Origin: Spirillospora albida
GTDB taxonomy: Bacteria; Actinomycetota; Actinomycetes; Streptosporangiales; Streptosporangiaceae
Direction: 5' to 3'
NCBI RefSeq assembly: GCF_000718255.1
Contig: NZ_JOFJ01000004.1
Coordinates: 248,001 to 312,000, forward strand
Length of the DNA: 64,000 nucleotides
Each line of letters opens with the position of its first letter. The first letter of the stretch is position 1. The translations under genes were made by a program, and so were the position numbers. Below, one piece after another: positions 19,220 through 29,584 of this stretch. The notes beneath the pieces were generated by a model. It worked only from the letters and a program-made list of their open reading frames with translations. It made no database searches and was not told the DNA's origin.

Positions 19220-19484
19220 CTTCGGGCTCCGGCGTGGACAGCAGTTCCTCCAGGCTGTCGAGCAGCTGCTCCGCGTCCTTCCCGTCGGCGGTGATCGTGA
19301 CCTCCTCGCCGTGCCGGGCGTCCATGGCGAGCACCGCGAGGATGCTCTTGGCGTTCACCGGCCGCCCGCCGCGCTTGGCGACGGTGACGTCCCCCGGCGC
19401 CTTCGCCGCGGTCTGGACGAACAGCGCGGCGGGCCGCGCGTGCAGGCCCACCTTCGACTCGATCCTGACGCTGCGCTCGCTCAC
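19212..19484 (-). CDS. ptsH: PTS phosphocarrier protein HPr
   Basis: 90 residues starting VSERSVRIESKVGLHARPAA, with the phospho-acceptor His15 in GLHARPA and the regulatory serine (Ser47) in NAKSILAVLAMDARHG. The GTG at 19484 is preceded by GGAAGGAGAG and overlaps the upstream HAD stop by 4 bp (GTGA). The open frame upstream of this GTG is a shadow of the HAD gene. HPr relays phosphate from enzyme I to EIIA encoded two genes upstream. Ser47 suggests HPr kinase-type control is structurally possible, but no such kinase gene is in this window. Confidence 0.95.
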   Translation of the reverse strand: MSERSVRIESKVGLHARPAALFVQTAAKAPGDVTVAKRGGRPVNAKSILAVLAMDARHGEEVTITADGKDAEQLLDSLEELLSTPEPEGA

Positions 19485-20164
19485 GGTCTCTCCTTCCCGG
19501 CGCCGCGCACCCTCAGCGCGGGCCCCGGCTCGACGTTCACTCGATCGAGGTCGGCCACCACGTGGTCGGCCTCGGCCAGCGCCCCCACCGGCTGCGTGGT
19601 GGTGACGCCGACACAGGTCATGCCCGCCGCCTTGACGGCCGCGACGCCCGCCGGGGCGTCCTCGAAACCGACGGCGGCGGCGGGCGGGACGTTCAGATGG
19701 CTCGCCGCGGCGAGGTACCCCTCCGGGTGCGGTTTGCCGGTGACGACGTCCCCGGCGGTGACCACGATGTCCAGGAGGTCGCGGATGCCGAGCGCGCCCA
19801 GCAGCCCTTCCGCGTAGGGGCGCTGCCCGGACGTGACGACGGCGAGCGGCACGCCCGCACGGGCGAGCGACCGGACCAGGTCCACCGCACCCGGGACGGG
19901 CGCGGGGGCGGGCAGATCCGGCAGCGCCTCGTAGGAGACCACCTGCTCGAACAGCTCCTCGACGGGCCGGCCGGGGAACAGATGCGCGACCTCGGCGAGC
20001 ACCTCCCGGCCCCGGCGGCCCGCGAACGAGGTGAGCAGTTCGTCGTCGTGCGGGGCGCCGTGCTCCTCGAACAGCTGCCGCCACATCAGCTTGCTGCGGG
20101 GCTCGGTGTCGATGAGCGTGCCGTCCAGGTCGAAGACGGCGGCGCGCAGCGCGATCAGTCCCAT
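19481..20164 (-). CDS. HAD-IA hydrolase, beta-phosphoglucomutase-like, inside the PTS operon
   Basis: 227 residues with intact HAD motifs: AAVFDLDGTLIDTEP (Asp12 and Asp14), motif II VVTSGQRPYAEGLLG, lysine motif TGKPHPEGYL and GFEDAPAGVAAVKAAG. The FDLDG..DTE and GFEDAP forms are typical of beta-phosphoglucomutase and sugar-phosphate phosphatases. It overlaps the EIIA gene by 10 bp and the HPr gene by 4 bp, so it is made together with the PTS. A likely role is dephosphorylating a sugar phosphate, relieving sugar-phosphate stress or salvaging side products of uptake. This role is inferred from context. Confidence 0.88.
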   Translation of the reverse strand: MGLIALRAAVFDLDGTLIDTEPRSKLMWRQLFEEHGAPHDDELLTSFAGRRGREVLAEVAHLFPGRPVEELFEQVVSYEALPDLPAPAPVPGAVDLVRSLARAGVPLAVVTSGQRPYAEGLLGALGIRDLLDIVVTAGDVVTGKPHPEGYLAAASHLNVPPAAAVGFEDAPAGVAAVKAAGMTCVGVTTTQPVGALAEADHVVADLDRVNVEPGPALRVRGAGKERP

Positions 20165-20604
20165 GTGAACAGTTCGTCGCCCGCGCCGACCTCGCCAGAC
20201 TCCAGGACGTCGGTCAGCGCGCCGTCGCCCGCGTCCAGCGCGACGACCGCGCAGATCGGGGAGCGGCCGCCCGACTCGATCTCCGCCGGGTTCCAGCCGA
20301 CGACCGGGTCGCCGGCCGCGACCTCGTCGCCCTCGGCGGCGAGCAGCTCGAACCCGGCGCCCTTCAGCTTCACGGTGTCGATGCCGAGGTGCACGAGGAC
20401 GCCGTGCCCCTCCGCGTCCACGACGACGTAGGCGTGCGGGTGCAGCTTGACGATGCGGCCGCTGACCGGCGCGATCGCCCGGCCGGGGGCGCGCCGGGGG
20501 TCGACCGCGGTGCCGGGGCCGACCATGGCCTGGGCGAACACCGGGTCGGGGACTCCCGCGAGGCCGACCACGCGGCCCGCGACGGGGGAAAGTACACGCG
20601 TCAT
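20155..20604 (-). CDS. PTS glucose/GlcNAc-type EIIA component
   Basis: 149 residues, the size of a stand-alone Crr-type EIIA. It begins MTRVLSPVAGRVVGLAGVPD and carries the phospho-site GHGVLVHLGIDTVKL with His72 and supporting histidines in KLHPHAYV (55 and 57). It receives phosphate from HPr and passes it to EIIB encoded 27 bp upstream. AGGAG lies 8 bases before the ATG at 20604. In some actinobacteria this protein also takes part in carbon signalling; nothing here shows that directly. Confidence 0.93.
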   Translation of the reverse strand: MTRVLSPVAGRVVGLAGVPDPVFAQAMVGPGTAVDPRRAPGRAIAPVSGRIVKLHPHAYVVVDAEGHGVLVHLGIDTVKLKGAGFELLAAEGDEVAAGDPVVGWNPAEIESGGRSPICAVVALDAGDGALTDVLESGEVGAGDELFTWD

Positions 20605-20631
20605 GGGGAGGCTCCTGATCTCTGGGGGGCG

Positions 20632-20865
20632 TCAGTCGAGGATGTCCTCGATGTCGCTGGCGATCGTGTCGGCCTCGGGCCCCACGACGACCTGGACGAC
20701 GGTGCCGCTGCGCATGACGCCGAAGGCCCCCGCCCTCTTCAGCGCCGCCTCGTCCACCTTGCCGGCGTCGGACACCTCGGTGCGCAGCCGCGTGGCGCAG
20801 GGCTCGATCTCGACGATGTTGTCGGCGCCGCCGAGCGCGGCGACGATGGCCTCGGCCTTGTCCAT
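20632..20865 (-). CDS. PTS glucose/GlcNAc-type EIIB component
   Basis: 77 residues, a free-standing EIIB domain. The phosphocysteine lies in VEIEPCATRLRTEV (Cys23), the signature of the Glc/GlcNAc EIIB family. GAGGGAAGC precedes the ATG at 20865. It follows the SIS-deaminase gene by 11 bp. It acts as the direct phosphate donor to the sugar moved by EIIC, which is encoded in the other arm of the divergent cluster (24135-25481). Confidence 0.94.
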   Translation of the reverse strand: MDKAEAIVAALGGADNIVEIEPCATRLRTEVSDAGKVDEAALKRAGAFGVMRSGTVVQVVVGPEADTIASDIEDILD

Positions 20866-20876
20866 GCTTCCCTCTC

Positions 20877-21917
20877 TCAGTCGGTCTGGGTGACCTTGTT
20901 GAGGCCGCGCGGGACGTCGGGGTCGATCCCGAGCCGGCGGGCCAGGTTCTCGACCAGGATCTGGCCGGGGACGATGAGGCCGAGCGGGGCCGTCCACTCG
21001 GGCAGCACCGGGCCGGGGAGCGCGGCGGAGCACGCGCCGGCGAGCCCGCCGCCCCCGCCCACGCCGTACGCCTGCGCCCCCGCCGACCGGACGCGCTCGG
21101 CCAGCGCGATCGTGCCGGGCAGCGTCGGGCCGGAGTCGGCGGCGATGAGCAGCGCCGGGGTCTGCGCGTCGACGACCGCGATGGGGCCGTGCAGCAGGTC
21201 GGCGTAGGACAGGCCCATGGCGTGCAGGTAGCACGCCTCCTTGATCTTGAGGGCGAGTTCCAGCGCGGTGCCGAACGCGAGGCCCCGCCCCGACACGACC
21301 GCGCCCGGCACCCGCGCCAGCGCTTCGACGATCTCGCCGAGCGCCGGGGACGCCTCGGTCGCCTCGATCAGCCGCGCCACCTCGTCCGGAACCCGGTTCA
21401 GGTCATCGGCGTCGACCTGCGCGCCGAGCCCGAGGCCGAGCACCGACAGGGCGGCGAGCTGGGTGGTGTAGGTCTTGGTCGCCGGGACGGCCAGCTCGTC
21501 ACCCGCGCGGGTGATCAGCGCGACCTCGGCGGCCTCCGCCAGCGGGGACCCCTCGCCGTTGGTCACGGCGACCGTGCGGGCGCCGCAGGACGCCGCCCAG
21601 TCGAGCGTCTCGACGATCTCCTCGGTCTTGCCGGACTGGCTGATCGCCACGGCCAGCACGCCCGACAGGTCGAGCCGCCGCCGGTAGGCGGTCGCGATCG
21701 ACGGCGCGGCGGGCGTGCCGAGCCGGCCCGCCCGCGACTCGACGAGGTAGCGGCCGTAGACGGCGGCGTTGTCGGACGAGCCGCGCGCGATGAACAGCAC
21801 CTGGCGGGTCTCCCGGGCCAGTGCCGCGATGCCGGCGGCGGCGGGCCGCAGCGCGTCGATCGTCCGGCGCAGCGCGTCCGGCTGCTCGCCGATCTCGGCG
21901 CGCATTCGACTCGTCAT
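20877..21917 (-). CDS. SIS-domain glucosamine-6-phosphate deaminase/isomerase (NagB-II/GlmS-like)
   Basis: 346 residues with two SIS domains, equivalent to the isomerase half of GlmS without the glutaminase part. Seen are VLFIARGSSDNAAVYGRYL, AVAISQSGKTEEIVETL, and in the second domain GRGLAFGTALELALKIKEAC and MGLSYADLLHGPIAVVD. The C-terminus IDPDVPRGLNKVTQTD resembles the GlmS end. Between nagA and the EIIB gene, the expected reaction is GlcN-6-P to fructose-6-P plus ammonia, the step normally done by NagB; no classical NagB is visible. GGAGGAGCACC precedes the ATG, and the start overlaps the nagA stop by 4 bp. The isomerase versus deaminase direction is inferred from context. Confidence 0.86.
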   Translation of the reverse strand: MTSRMRAEIGEQPDALRRTIDALRPAAAGIAALARETRQVLFIARGSSDNAAVYGRYLVESRAGRLGTPAAPSIATAYRRRLDLSGVLAVAISQSGKTEEIVETLDWAASCGARTVAVTNGEGSPLAEAAEVALITRAGDELAVPATKTYTTQLAALSVLGLGLGAQVDADDLNRVPDEVARLIEATEASPALGEIVEALARVPGAVVSGRGLAFGTALELALKIKEACYLHAMGLSYADLLHGPIAVVDAQTPALLIAADSGPTLPGTIALAERVRSAGAQAYGVGGGGGLAGACSAALPGPVLPEWTAPLGLIVPGQILVENLARRLGIDPDVPRGLNKVTQTD

Positions 21918-23074
21918 GGTGCTCCTCCGAAGGCTTCCTGCCCGTTGATCCATGTCGTACGCGCCCGGTGGTCCGGGCCGAGCCACACCAGGTCGGCGGC
22001 GGCGCCGGGGGCGATGCGGCCGAGATCCGGCCGGCCGGCGAGCCCGGCGGGGACGCGGGTCGCCGCGTCCACGGCGGCGGCGGTGCCGACGCCGAGGCCG
22101 ATCGCGTTCGCGACGGCGTCGTCGAGGCGCAGCCCGGATCCGGCGAGGGTGCCGTCGGCGCGCAGCGGCGGGCCCTCCTCGGGCATCGTGATCGGCTCGC
22201 CGCCGAGGTCGTAGGTGCCGGGCGGCATCCCGGCGGACGCGGCCGCGTCGGTCACGAGGACGACCCGTCCGGCGGCGGCCCGGAACACCAGGCGCGCGAT
22301 CTCGGGCGCGACGTGGTGCAGGTCGAGGATGAGGCCGGGGTGCAGCCGCGGGTCGATGAGCGCCTGGGTCGCGACACCCGGGTCGCGGTGGTCGATCCCG
22401 CTCTGGGCGTTGAAGATGTGGGTGACCTTGCGGGCGCCCGCGTCGGCCGCGGCGGCGGTCTGCGCGGCGGTCGCGTCGCTGTGCCCCACGCTGACCAGGA
22501 CGCCCGCGGCGGTCAGGGTGCGGATCGCCTCCAGCGCGCCCTCCCGTTCGGGGGCGAGGGTGACGAGCTTGACCAGGCCGGTCTCCAGCAGCGTCGCGAT
22601 CGCGTCCGGCGCCGGGTCGGTGAGGTGGGCGGGGTTGTGCGCGCCCTTGCGCCTCGCGGAGAGGAACGGGCCTTCGAGGTGGACGCCGAGGACGCGCGTG
22701 CCGTGCGGCAGGCCGGGCAGCAGGTCGCGGGTGCGCCGCAGGGCCTCGGCCTGGACGGCGACGGGCGCGGTGATGAACGTCGGCAGGAAGGACGTCACGC
22801 CGGTCTCGGGCAGCCGGGAGACCACGGTGTGCCAGCCGGCCTCGTCGGCGTCGACCATGTCGTAGCCGTAGAAGCCGTTGACCTGGAGGTCGACGAACCC
22901 GGGCGCGAGCAGGCCGTCCGGCAGGTCGACGTCGGGAGTGCCCGGCGGGCGTCCCTCGCCGGCCTCGGTGATCACTCCGTCCTCGATGCGGACGAATCCC
23001 GGGGACACGACGCGGGTAGGACCGTCCCCGGGGGTAATGATCATGCGCTGGGCGCCGATCAGTGATGCTGCCAT
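21914..23074 (-). CDS. nagA: N-acetylglucosamine-6-phosphate deacetylase
   Basis: 386 residues from the ATG at 23074. The amidohydrolase barrel lacks the HxH pair and reads APGFVDLQVNGFYGYDM, as in other NagA enzymes. The metal and catalytic motifs are GVHLEGPFLSARRKGAHNP, LVSVGHSDATAAQ, THIFNAQSG and LVTDAAASAGMPPGTY with the catalytic Asp. It removes acetate from GlcNAc-6-P delivered by the PTS or by MurQ. It is the first gene of the seven-gene operon running to ptsI and overlaps the next gene by 4 bp. A TAGGGT element at 23139-23144 and the large palindrome at 23108-23135 lie upstream. A longer frame to 23173 is open but would run through the operator. Confidence 0.94.
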   Translation of the reverse strand: MAASLIGAQRMIITPGDGPTRVVSPGFVRIEDGVITEAGEGRPPGTPDVDLPDGLLAPGFVDLQVNGFYGYDMVDADEAGWHTVVSRLPETGVTSFLPTFITAPVAVQAEALRRTRDLLPGLPHGTRVLGVHLEGPFLSARRKGAHNPAHLTDPAPDAIATLLETGLVKLVTLAPEREGALEAIRTLTAAGVLVSVGHSDATAAQTAAAADAGARKVTHIFNAQSGIDHRDPGVATQALIDPRLHPGLILDLHHVAPEIARLVFRAAAGRVVLVTDAAASAGMPPGTYDLGGEPITMPEEGPPLRADGTLAGSGLRLDDAVANAIGLGVGTAAAVDAATRVPAGLAGRPDLGRIAPGAAADLVWLGPDHRARTTWINGQEAFGGAP

Positions 23075-23107
23075 GTCTGCGCACTCTCTGTGACGAGCCG
23101 TGACGGC

Positions 23108-23135
23108 TACTGGTCTAGTCCGGACTAGACCAGTA
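23108..23135. promoter_or_regulatory. 28-bp perfect palindrome, DasR/NagR-type operator before nagA
   Basis: The sequence TACTGGTCTAGTCC and its exact complement form a 28-bp palindrome. Each arm holds TGGTCTAGTCCG, which matches 10 of 12 bases of the known dre core TGGTCTAGACCA, so the site equals two overlapping, opposed dre-like sites. It lies just downstream of a -10-like TAGGGT (23139-23144, minus strand), over the likely start point of nagA transcription. Confidence 0.8.
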
Positions 23136-23283
23136 CGCACCCTACTCCACGGAACGCCCGCAGATGAAGACACCGGCCCGAACTCGTCCGGGAACGGGCC
23201 GCCTCGATGAGGGAGGTCCGACCTGGGAAATTCTCCGGTTCAAGGCCCGTCGGGACGTGATCCGGTCGTTATCGCCGGGTGCA

Positions 23284-23313
23284 TTGACACATCTTTCGGC
23301 CCTGTGGTCTAGT
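23284..23313 (+). promoter_or_regulatory. Promoter of the GntR regulator / EIIC operon
   Basis: A perfect -35 TTGACA (23284-23289) is followed after 18 bases by TCTAGT (23308-23313). The -10 lies inside the second operator palindrome, so a bound repressor would block it. Confidence 0.65.
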
Positions 23314-23326
23314 CCGGCCTAGACCA
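23305..23326. promoter_or_regulatory. Second DasR-like operator, before the GntR gene
   Basis: TGGTCTAG, a 6-base centre TCCGGC, and CTAGACCA form a 22-bp palindrome that shares both arms with the operator at 23108-23135. It overlaps the -10 of the regulator gene and implies autoregulation together with EIIC. Confidence 0.75.
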
Positions 23327-23365
23327 GTCCGCGCACGCGACGACCCGGGCATCGAGGACACCTCC

Positions 23366-24106
23366 GTGACCAGCATCGATCCGCACAGCCCCGTACCGAA
23401 GTACTTCCAGCTCCGCGCCATCCTCCTCGACCTGATCGAGAACGCGGAGCTGCCGGTGGACGCCCCCATCCCGTCCGAACGGGAACTGTGCGCCCGCTAC
23501 GGCCTCTCCCGCATGACCGTCCGGCAGGGGGTCGACCAGCTCGTCACGGAGGGGCGCCTCTACCGCGTCCCCGGCAAGGGCACCTTCGTCGCCCGGCCCA
23601 AGATCGAGATGCCGCTGCGGCTCGTCTCGTTCACCGAGGACATGCTGAGCCGCGGCCTGCGCCCCGGCGCCGTCGTCCTCGACCGCCGGACGATGCCGGC
23701 CGACGCCCACCTCGCCCGGGTCTTCGGCGTCGAGCCCGGCACCGCACTGCACGTCATCGAGCGCCTCCGCACCGCCGACGGCGAGCCGATGGCCCTCGAA
23801 CGCGCCCACATCCTCGCCTCCCTCGCCCCCGACCTGCTCGACCGCCGGCTCGCCGACCGCTCCCTCTACGGCGTCCTCGAAGCCGTGTACGGGCTCGTCT
23901 TCGACGCCGGCGACCAGACCATCGACGCCACCCTCGCCGACGCCACCGACGCCCGGCACCTCAAGATCGCCCGGGGCAGCGCCGTCCTGCTGCTCCAGCG
24001 CCGCTCCTACACGGGCGGCGTCTGCGCCGAACTCGGAGTGTCCACGTACCGCGCGGATCGCTACCAGATCCACACGGCCCTCGGACATCCCCCTTCCCAC
24101 CCCTGA
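23366..24106 (+). CDS. GntR/HutC-family transcriptional regulator, DasR-like
   Basis: 246 residues. The winged HTH (about 10-76) has YFQLRAILLDLIENAELP, IPSERELCARYGLSRMTVRQ and GRLYRVPGKGTFVA. The UTRA effector domain (about 95-235) has GTALHVIERLRTADGEPMAL and LGVSTYRADRYQIH. DasR of Streptomyces is the model: it binds dre sites and is released by GlcN-6-P. Two dre-like palindromes lie in the shared promoter, and the gene sits between the nagA operon and EIIC, so it very likely represses both. The GTG at 23366 has GAGG 9 bases upstream. Whether it acts globally, like DasR, or only on this cluster cannot be seen here. Confidence 0.92.
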   Translation: MTSIDPHSPVPKYFQLRAILLDLIENAELPVDAPIPSERELCARYGLSRMTVRQGVDQLVTEGRLYRVPGKGTFVARPKIEMPLRLVSFTEDMLSRGLRPGAVVLDRRTMPADAHLARVFGVEPGTALHVIERLRTADGEPMALERAHILASLAPDLLDRRLADRSLYGVLEAVYGLVFDAGDQTIDATLADATDARHLKIARGSAVLLLQRRSYTGGVCAELGVSTYRADRYQIHTALGHPPSHP

Positions 24107-24134
24107 AACACCCCCATGTAAGGAGGACCTTCCG

Positions 24135-25481
24135 ATGACCACCGCAACCGTGGACAAGGCACCACGCCGAGGGTCCAGCGCCCTCGCGGTGCTGCAACGG
24201 ATCGGCCGCAGCCTCATGCTGCCGATCGCCGTCCTGCCCGCCGCGGCGCTGCTGCTGCGCTTCGGCCAGGCCGACATGCTCGGCGCCGACGGCCTCGGCT
24301 GGAACCGCGTGGCCGAGATCGTCGGCGGCGCCGGCCAAGCCCTGTTCGGCTACCTGCCGCTGCTGTTCGCCGTCGGCGTCGCGATCGGCTTCGCCAAGAA
24401 GTCGGACGGCTCCACCGCCCTCGCCGCCGTCGTCGGCTACCTGGTCTACGACCAGGTCTCCAAGATCATGTTCTCGCACAGCGACGAGCTCAAGGGCAAC
24501 GTCCTCATCACCAAGATGGTGGACGGCGCACCCAAGGAGGTCATCGACTTCGGCGCGAAGAACCCCACCGACGTCCTCGGCGGCATCCTCATCGGAGTCG
24601 TCACCGCCCTGCTCTACCAGCGCTTCTACCGGGTGAAGCTGCCCACCTACCTCGCCTTCTTCGGCGGGCGCCGGTTCGTCCCGATCATCACCGCCGTCGC
24701 CGCCCTCGCCCTCGGCGTCGCCATCGGCTTCATCTGGCCCGTCCTCGGCAACTGGCTCACCGACTTCGGCAACTGGCTCACCGGCGCGGGCGCCGCCGGC
24801 GCCGGCATCTACGGTGTCATCAACCGCCTCCTCCTGCCGTTCGGCCTGCACCACATCCCGAACTCCCTCATCTGGTTCGTGTTCGGCACCTACCAGGGCC
24901 CGGACGGCACCGTCCACGGCGAGATCAACCGCTACCTCGCGGGCGACCCCGACGCGGGCGGCTTCCTCGCCGGGTTCTTCCCCGTCCTCATGTTCGGCCT
25001 GCCCGGCGCGGCCCTCGCCATCTGGCGCGCCGCGCCCCCGCACCGCCGCCCCGCCGTCGGCGGCATCATGATCTCCGCCGGGCTCACCGCGTTCGTCACC
25101 GGTGTCACCGAGCCCATCGAATTCGCCTTCATGTTCGTCGCGCCCGTCCTGTACGCGGTGCACGTCGTCCTCACCGGCATCTCGATGGCCATCCTGGAGG
25201 CCGCCGGCGCCCAGCTCGGCTTCGGCTTCTCCGCCGGCCTCATCGACCTGCTGCTGAACGCCCGCAAGGACAACACCGAACAGCTCTGGCTCATCCTCGG
25301 CATGGGCGTCCTGTACTTCTTCATCTACTACTTCGTGTTCAAGTTCCTCATCGTGAAGTTCAACTTCGCGACACCGGGACGCGAACCCGAAGGGGAGGAC
25401 TCGGTCGCCGCCGACCCGGCCGCCGACCCCGAACTCGCGTCCGGCAAGGCGAAGCCGGAACCCCGCGAATCCACCGGCTGA
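24135..25481 (+). CDS. PTS EIIC permease component, glucose/N-acetylglucosamine type
   Basis: 448 residues, a multi-spanning membrane permease of the Glc/GlcNAc family without fused EIIB or EIIA. The family start SLMLPIAVLPAAALLLRFG, the LLLPFGLHHIPNSLIWF loop and the substrate motif FVTGVTEPIEFAFMFVAPVL are present. The C-terminal tail from about residue 415 is charged and cytoplasmic. AAGGAGGACC lies before the ATG. It follows the GntR gene by 28 bp and shares its operator-controlled promoter. Clustering with nagA, murQ and a hexosaminidase gene favours GlcNAc as substrate. Its EIIB partner is encoded on the opposite arm of the cluster. Confidence 0.93.
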   Translation: MTTATVDKAPRRGSSALAVLQRIGRSLMLPIAVLPAAALLLRFGQADMLGADGLGWNRVAEIVGGAGQALFGYLPLLFAVGVAIGFAKKSDGSTALAAVVGYLVYDQVSKIMFSHSDELKGNVLITKMVDGAPKEVIDFGAKNPTDVLGGILIGVVTALLYQRFYRVKLPTYLAFFGGRRFVPIITAVAALALGVAIGFIWPVLGNWLTDFGNWLTGAGAAGAGIYGVINRLLLPFGLHHIPNSLIWFVFGTYQGPDGTVHGEINRYLAGDPDAGGFLAGFFPVLMFGLPGAALAIWRAAPPHRRPAVGGIMISAGLTAFVTGVTEPIEFAFMFVAPVLYAVHVVLTGISMAILEAAGAQLGFGFSAGLIDLLLNARKDNTEQLWLILGMGVLYFFIYYFVFKFLIVKFNFATPGREPEGEDSVAADPAADPELASGKAKPEPRESTG

Positions 25482-25604
25482 CCGCCGGACCCGCCCACGG
25501 CGGCGGGGCGCCCGACCGGCGCCCTGCCGCCTTTTCGCGCATCAACGAGAACGGTGTGGCCCGATGCGGCCACCTGTGTATTTCTCGGGCTCCCTGCGCC
25601 TCTT

Positions 25605-25627
25605 GTCTCCAGACACCCAAGGGAGAC
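25605..25627 (+). promoter_or_regulatory. Hairpin that can cover the ribosome-binding site of the Rv3235-like gene
   Basis: GTCTCC (25605-25610) is the exact complement of GGAGAC (25622-25627), which is the Shine-Dalgarno of the ATG at 25632. The 11-base loop makes it weak, but it would hide the RBS when formed. Confidence 0.35.
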
Positions 25628-25631
25628 CCGA

Positions 25632-26126
25632 ATGCGCCCACACGCCCGCTTCGCCCCGCCCCCGCCCATCGACGGCGCACTGGCCCTCACACAGCCGCCC
25701 CCGCCGCCCCGCCCCCGGCTCCGCCTCGTCCGGCCCGCCGAGGCCCCGGACGCCTCCGCGCCCACCACCGCCGCCATCCGCCTGATCATCGAGGTGATCT
25801 CCGGAGCCTGCCCTCCGCACCGGCTGGCACGGCTGGCCACACCCAAGGTCCTGCGCCACCTCGAATCGGCCCGCTCCGCCCCGCGCGGACGCACGGCGCG
25901 GGCGGCCGCGCCCGGACCGGCCTCACCCCACGGACGGACGGCACCACCGGAACACCGGGTCGTCCCGCCCCGCGTGCTGGCGGAGTGGGCGCAGATGCCC
26001 GCCGACGGCGTGGCGGAGGCGGGGGCCGTCGTGGTCGTCGGCGGGCGCGTCCACGCCCTGGCCTTACGGATGGAGCTGCTGCGGGGCCGATGGCGGTGCA
26101 CCGCGCTGGAGACCACCGCCGGGTAA
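25632..26126 (+). CDS. Rv3235-like small conserved protein next to secA
   Basis: 164 residues. The first 55 are Pro/Arg-rich and low in complexity. The core has AIRLIIEVISGACPPHRLARLATPKVLRHL and ends with GAVVVVGGRVHALALRMELLRGRWRCTALE, a pattern of the Rv3235 family found beside secA in actinobacteria. Function unknown; no membrane segment is evident. The ATG at 25632 has AAGGGAGACCCGA before it, and the longer frame upstream lacks an RBS. The gene contains a TTA leucine codon at residue 145 (26064-26066), rare in such DNA and in some actinomycetes a bldA-controlled codon. A strong terminator follows and separates it from secA. Confidence 0.75.
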   Translation: MRPHARFAPPPPIDGALALTQPPPPPRPRLRLVRPAEAPDASAPTTAAIRLIIEVISGACPPHRLARLATPKVLRHLESARSAPRGRTARAAAPGPASPHGRTAPPEHRVVPPRVLAEWAQMPADGVAEAGAVVVVGGRVHALALRMELLRGRWRCTALETTAG

Positions 26127-26130
26127 CACC

Positions 26131-26165
26131 GAAGCGGCCTCCCGGAGAACCCGGGAGGCCGCTTC
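26131..26165. terminator. Perfect 15-bp stem-loop, bidirectional terminator before secA
   Basis: GAAGCGGCCTCCCGG (26131-26145), a 5-base loop, and its exact complement (26151-26165). It lies 5 bp after the Rv3235-like stop and 25 bp from the secA stop on the other strand. Confidence 0.8.
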
Positions 26166-26189
26166 CACCACGCTTCGTCCGCTACGGCC

Positions 26190-29039
<2,850 letters not shown>

Positions 29040-29127
29040 TCTCGAAGGCTCCTTGCAGATCGTGGTCAACCGCTCCCGGCGGCACGCACACCACTCGTAC
29101 GATGCCTATCGTAGGCGCATCCCAGGA

Positions 29128-29139
29128 TGGTCTAGGTCA
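29128..29139. promoter_or_regulatory. dre-like site upstream of secA and the HGxxPAAW gene
   Basis: TGGTCTAGGTCA matches the dre core TGGTCTAGACCA at 10 of 12 positions, with the full left arm intact. It lies in the divergent gap between secA and the gene at 29224. Binding by the DasR-like regulator is speculative. Confidence 0.3.
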
Positions 29140-29223
29140 CTCCGCCGCGCAATCCACCATGCCCTCCGTTTGACGGTCCGGGTCGCGGAGATGATCCCTG
29201 GCACGCAAGGAAGGGAGACACGC

Positions 29224-29577
29224 GTGTCCATAGAGTCGCATTCCGAGGAGTCGCACGGGTCGCACGCCGGGCGGCCGAGTTCCTGGATCGCCGTCGGCAT
29301 CATCTTCGTCGGCTTCGTGATCGGCGGTGTCGCCCTCTGCGCCGGGCCGTCCTGGATCATGTTCTGGATCGGTGCCGCCGTCATCGTGGCCGGCATCGTC
29401 GTCAGCGGTCTCGTCCACCTGTTCTCGGACGTCGTCGTCGACGCGCCGCGCGTGATCCCGGAGATCGTCGACTACTCCCTGTTCGGCACCCGCACCGACA
29501 AGCGCCGCGGCGGCACCGTCGGCGAGTCCATCGACAAGCCGATCGCGACCGACCCCCAGCACACCCCCCACGGCTGA
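29224..29577 (+). CDS. HGxxPAAW-type small membrane protein
   Basis: 117 residues. A polar N-terminus contains HGSHAGRPSSW, a variant of the HGxxPAAW motif of a small actinobacterial membrane family, followed directly by two membrane helices (about 31-52, IAVGIIFVGFVIGGVALC, and 56-80, IMFWIGAAVIVAGIVVSGLV). A polar cytoplasmic tail of about 40 residues follows. The GTG at 29224 has GGGAGA 5 bases upstream. Function unknown. It diverges from secA and converges with the YcaQ-type gene. Confidence 0.78.
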   Translation: MSIESHSEESHGSHAGRPSSWIAVGIIFVGFVIGGVALCAGPSWIMFWIGAAVIVAGIVVSGLVHLFSDVVVDAPRVIPEIVDYSLFGTRTDKRRGGTVGESIDKPIATDPQHTPHG

Positions 29578-29584
29578 CCGCCGG

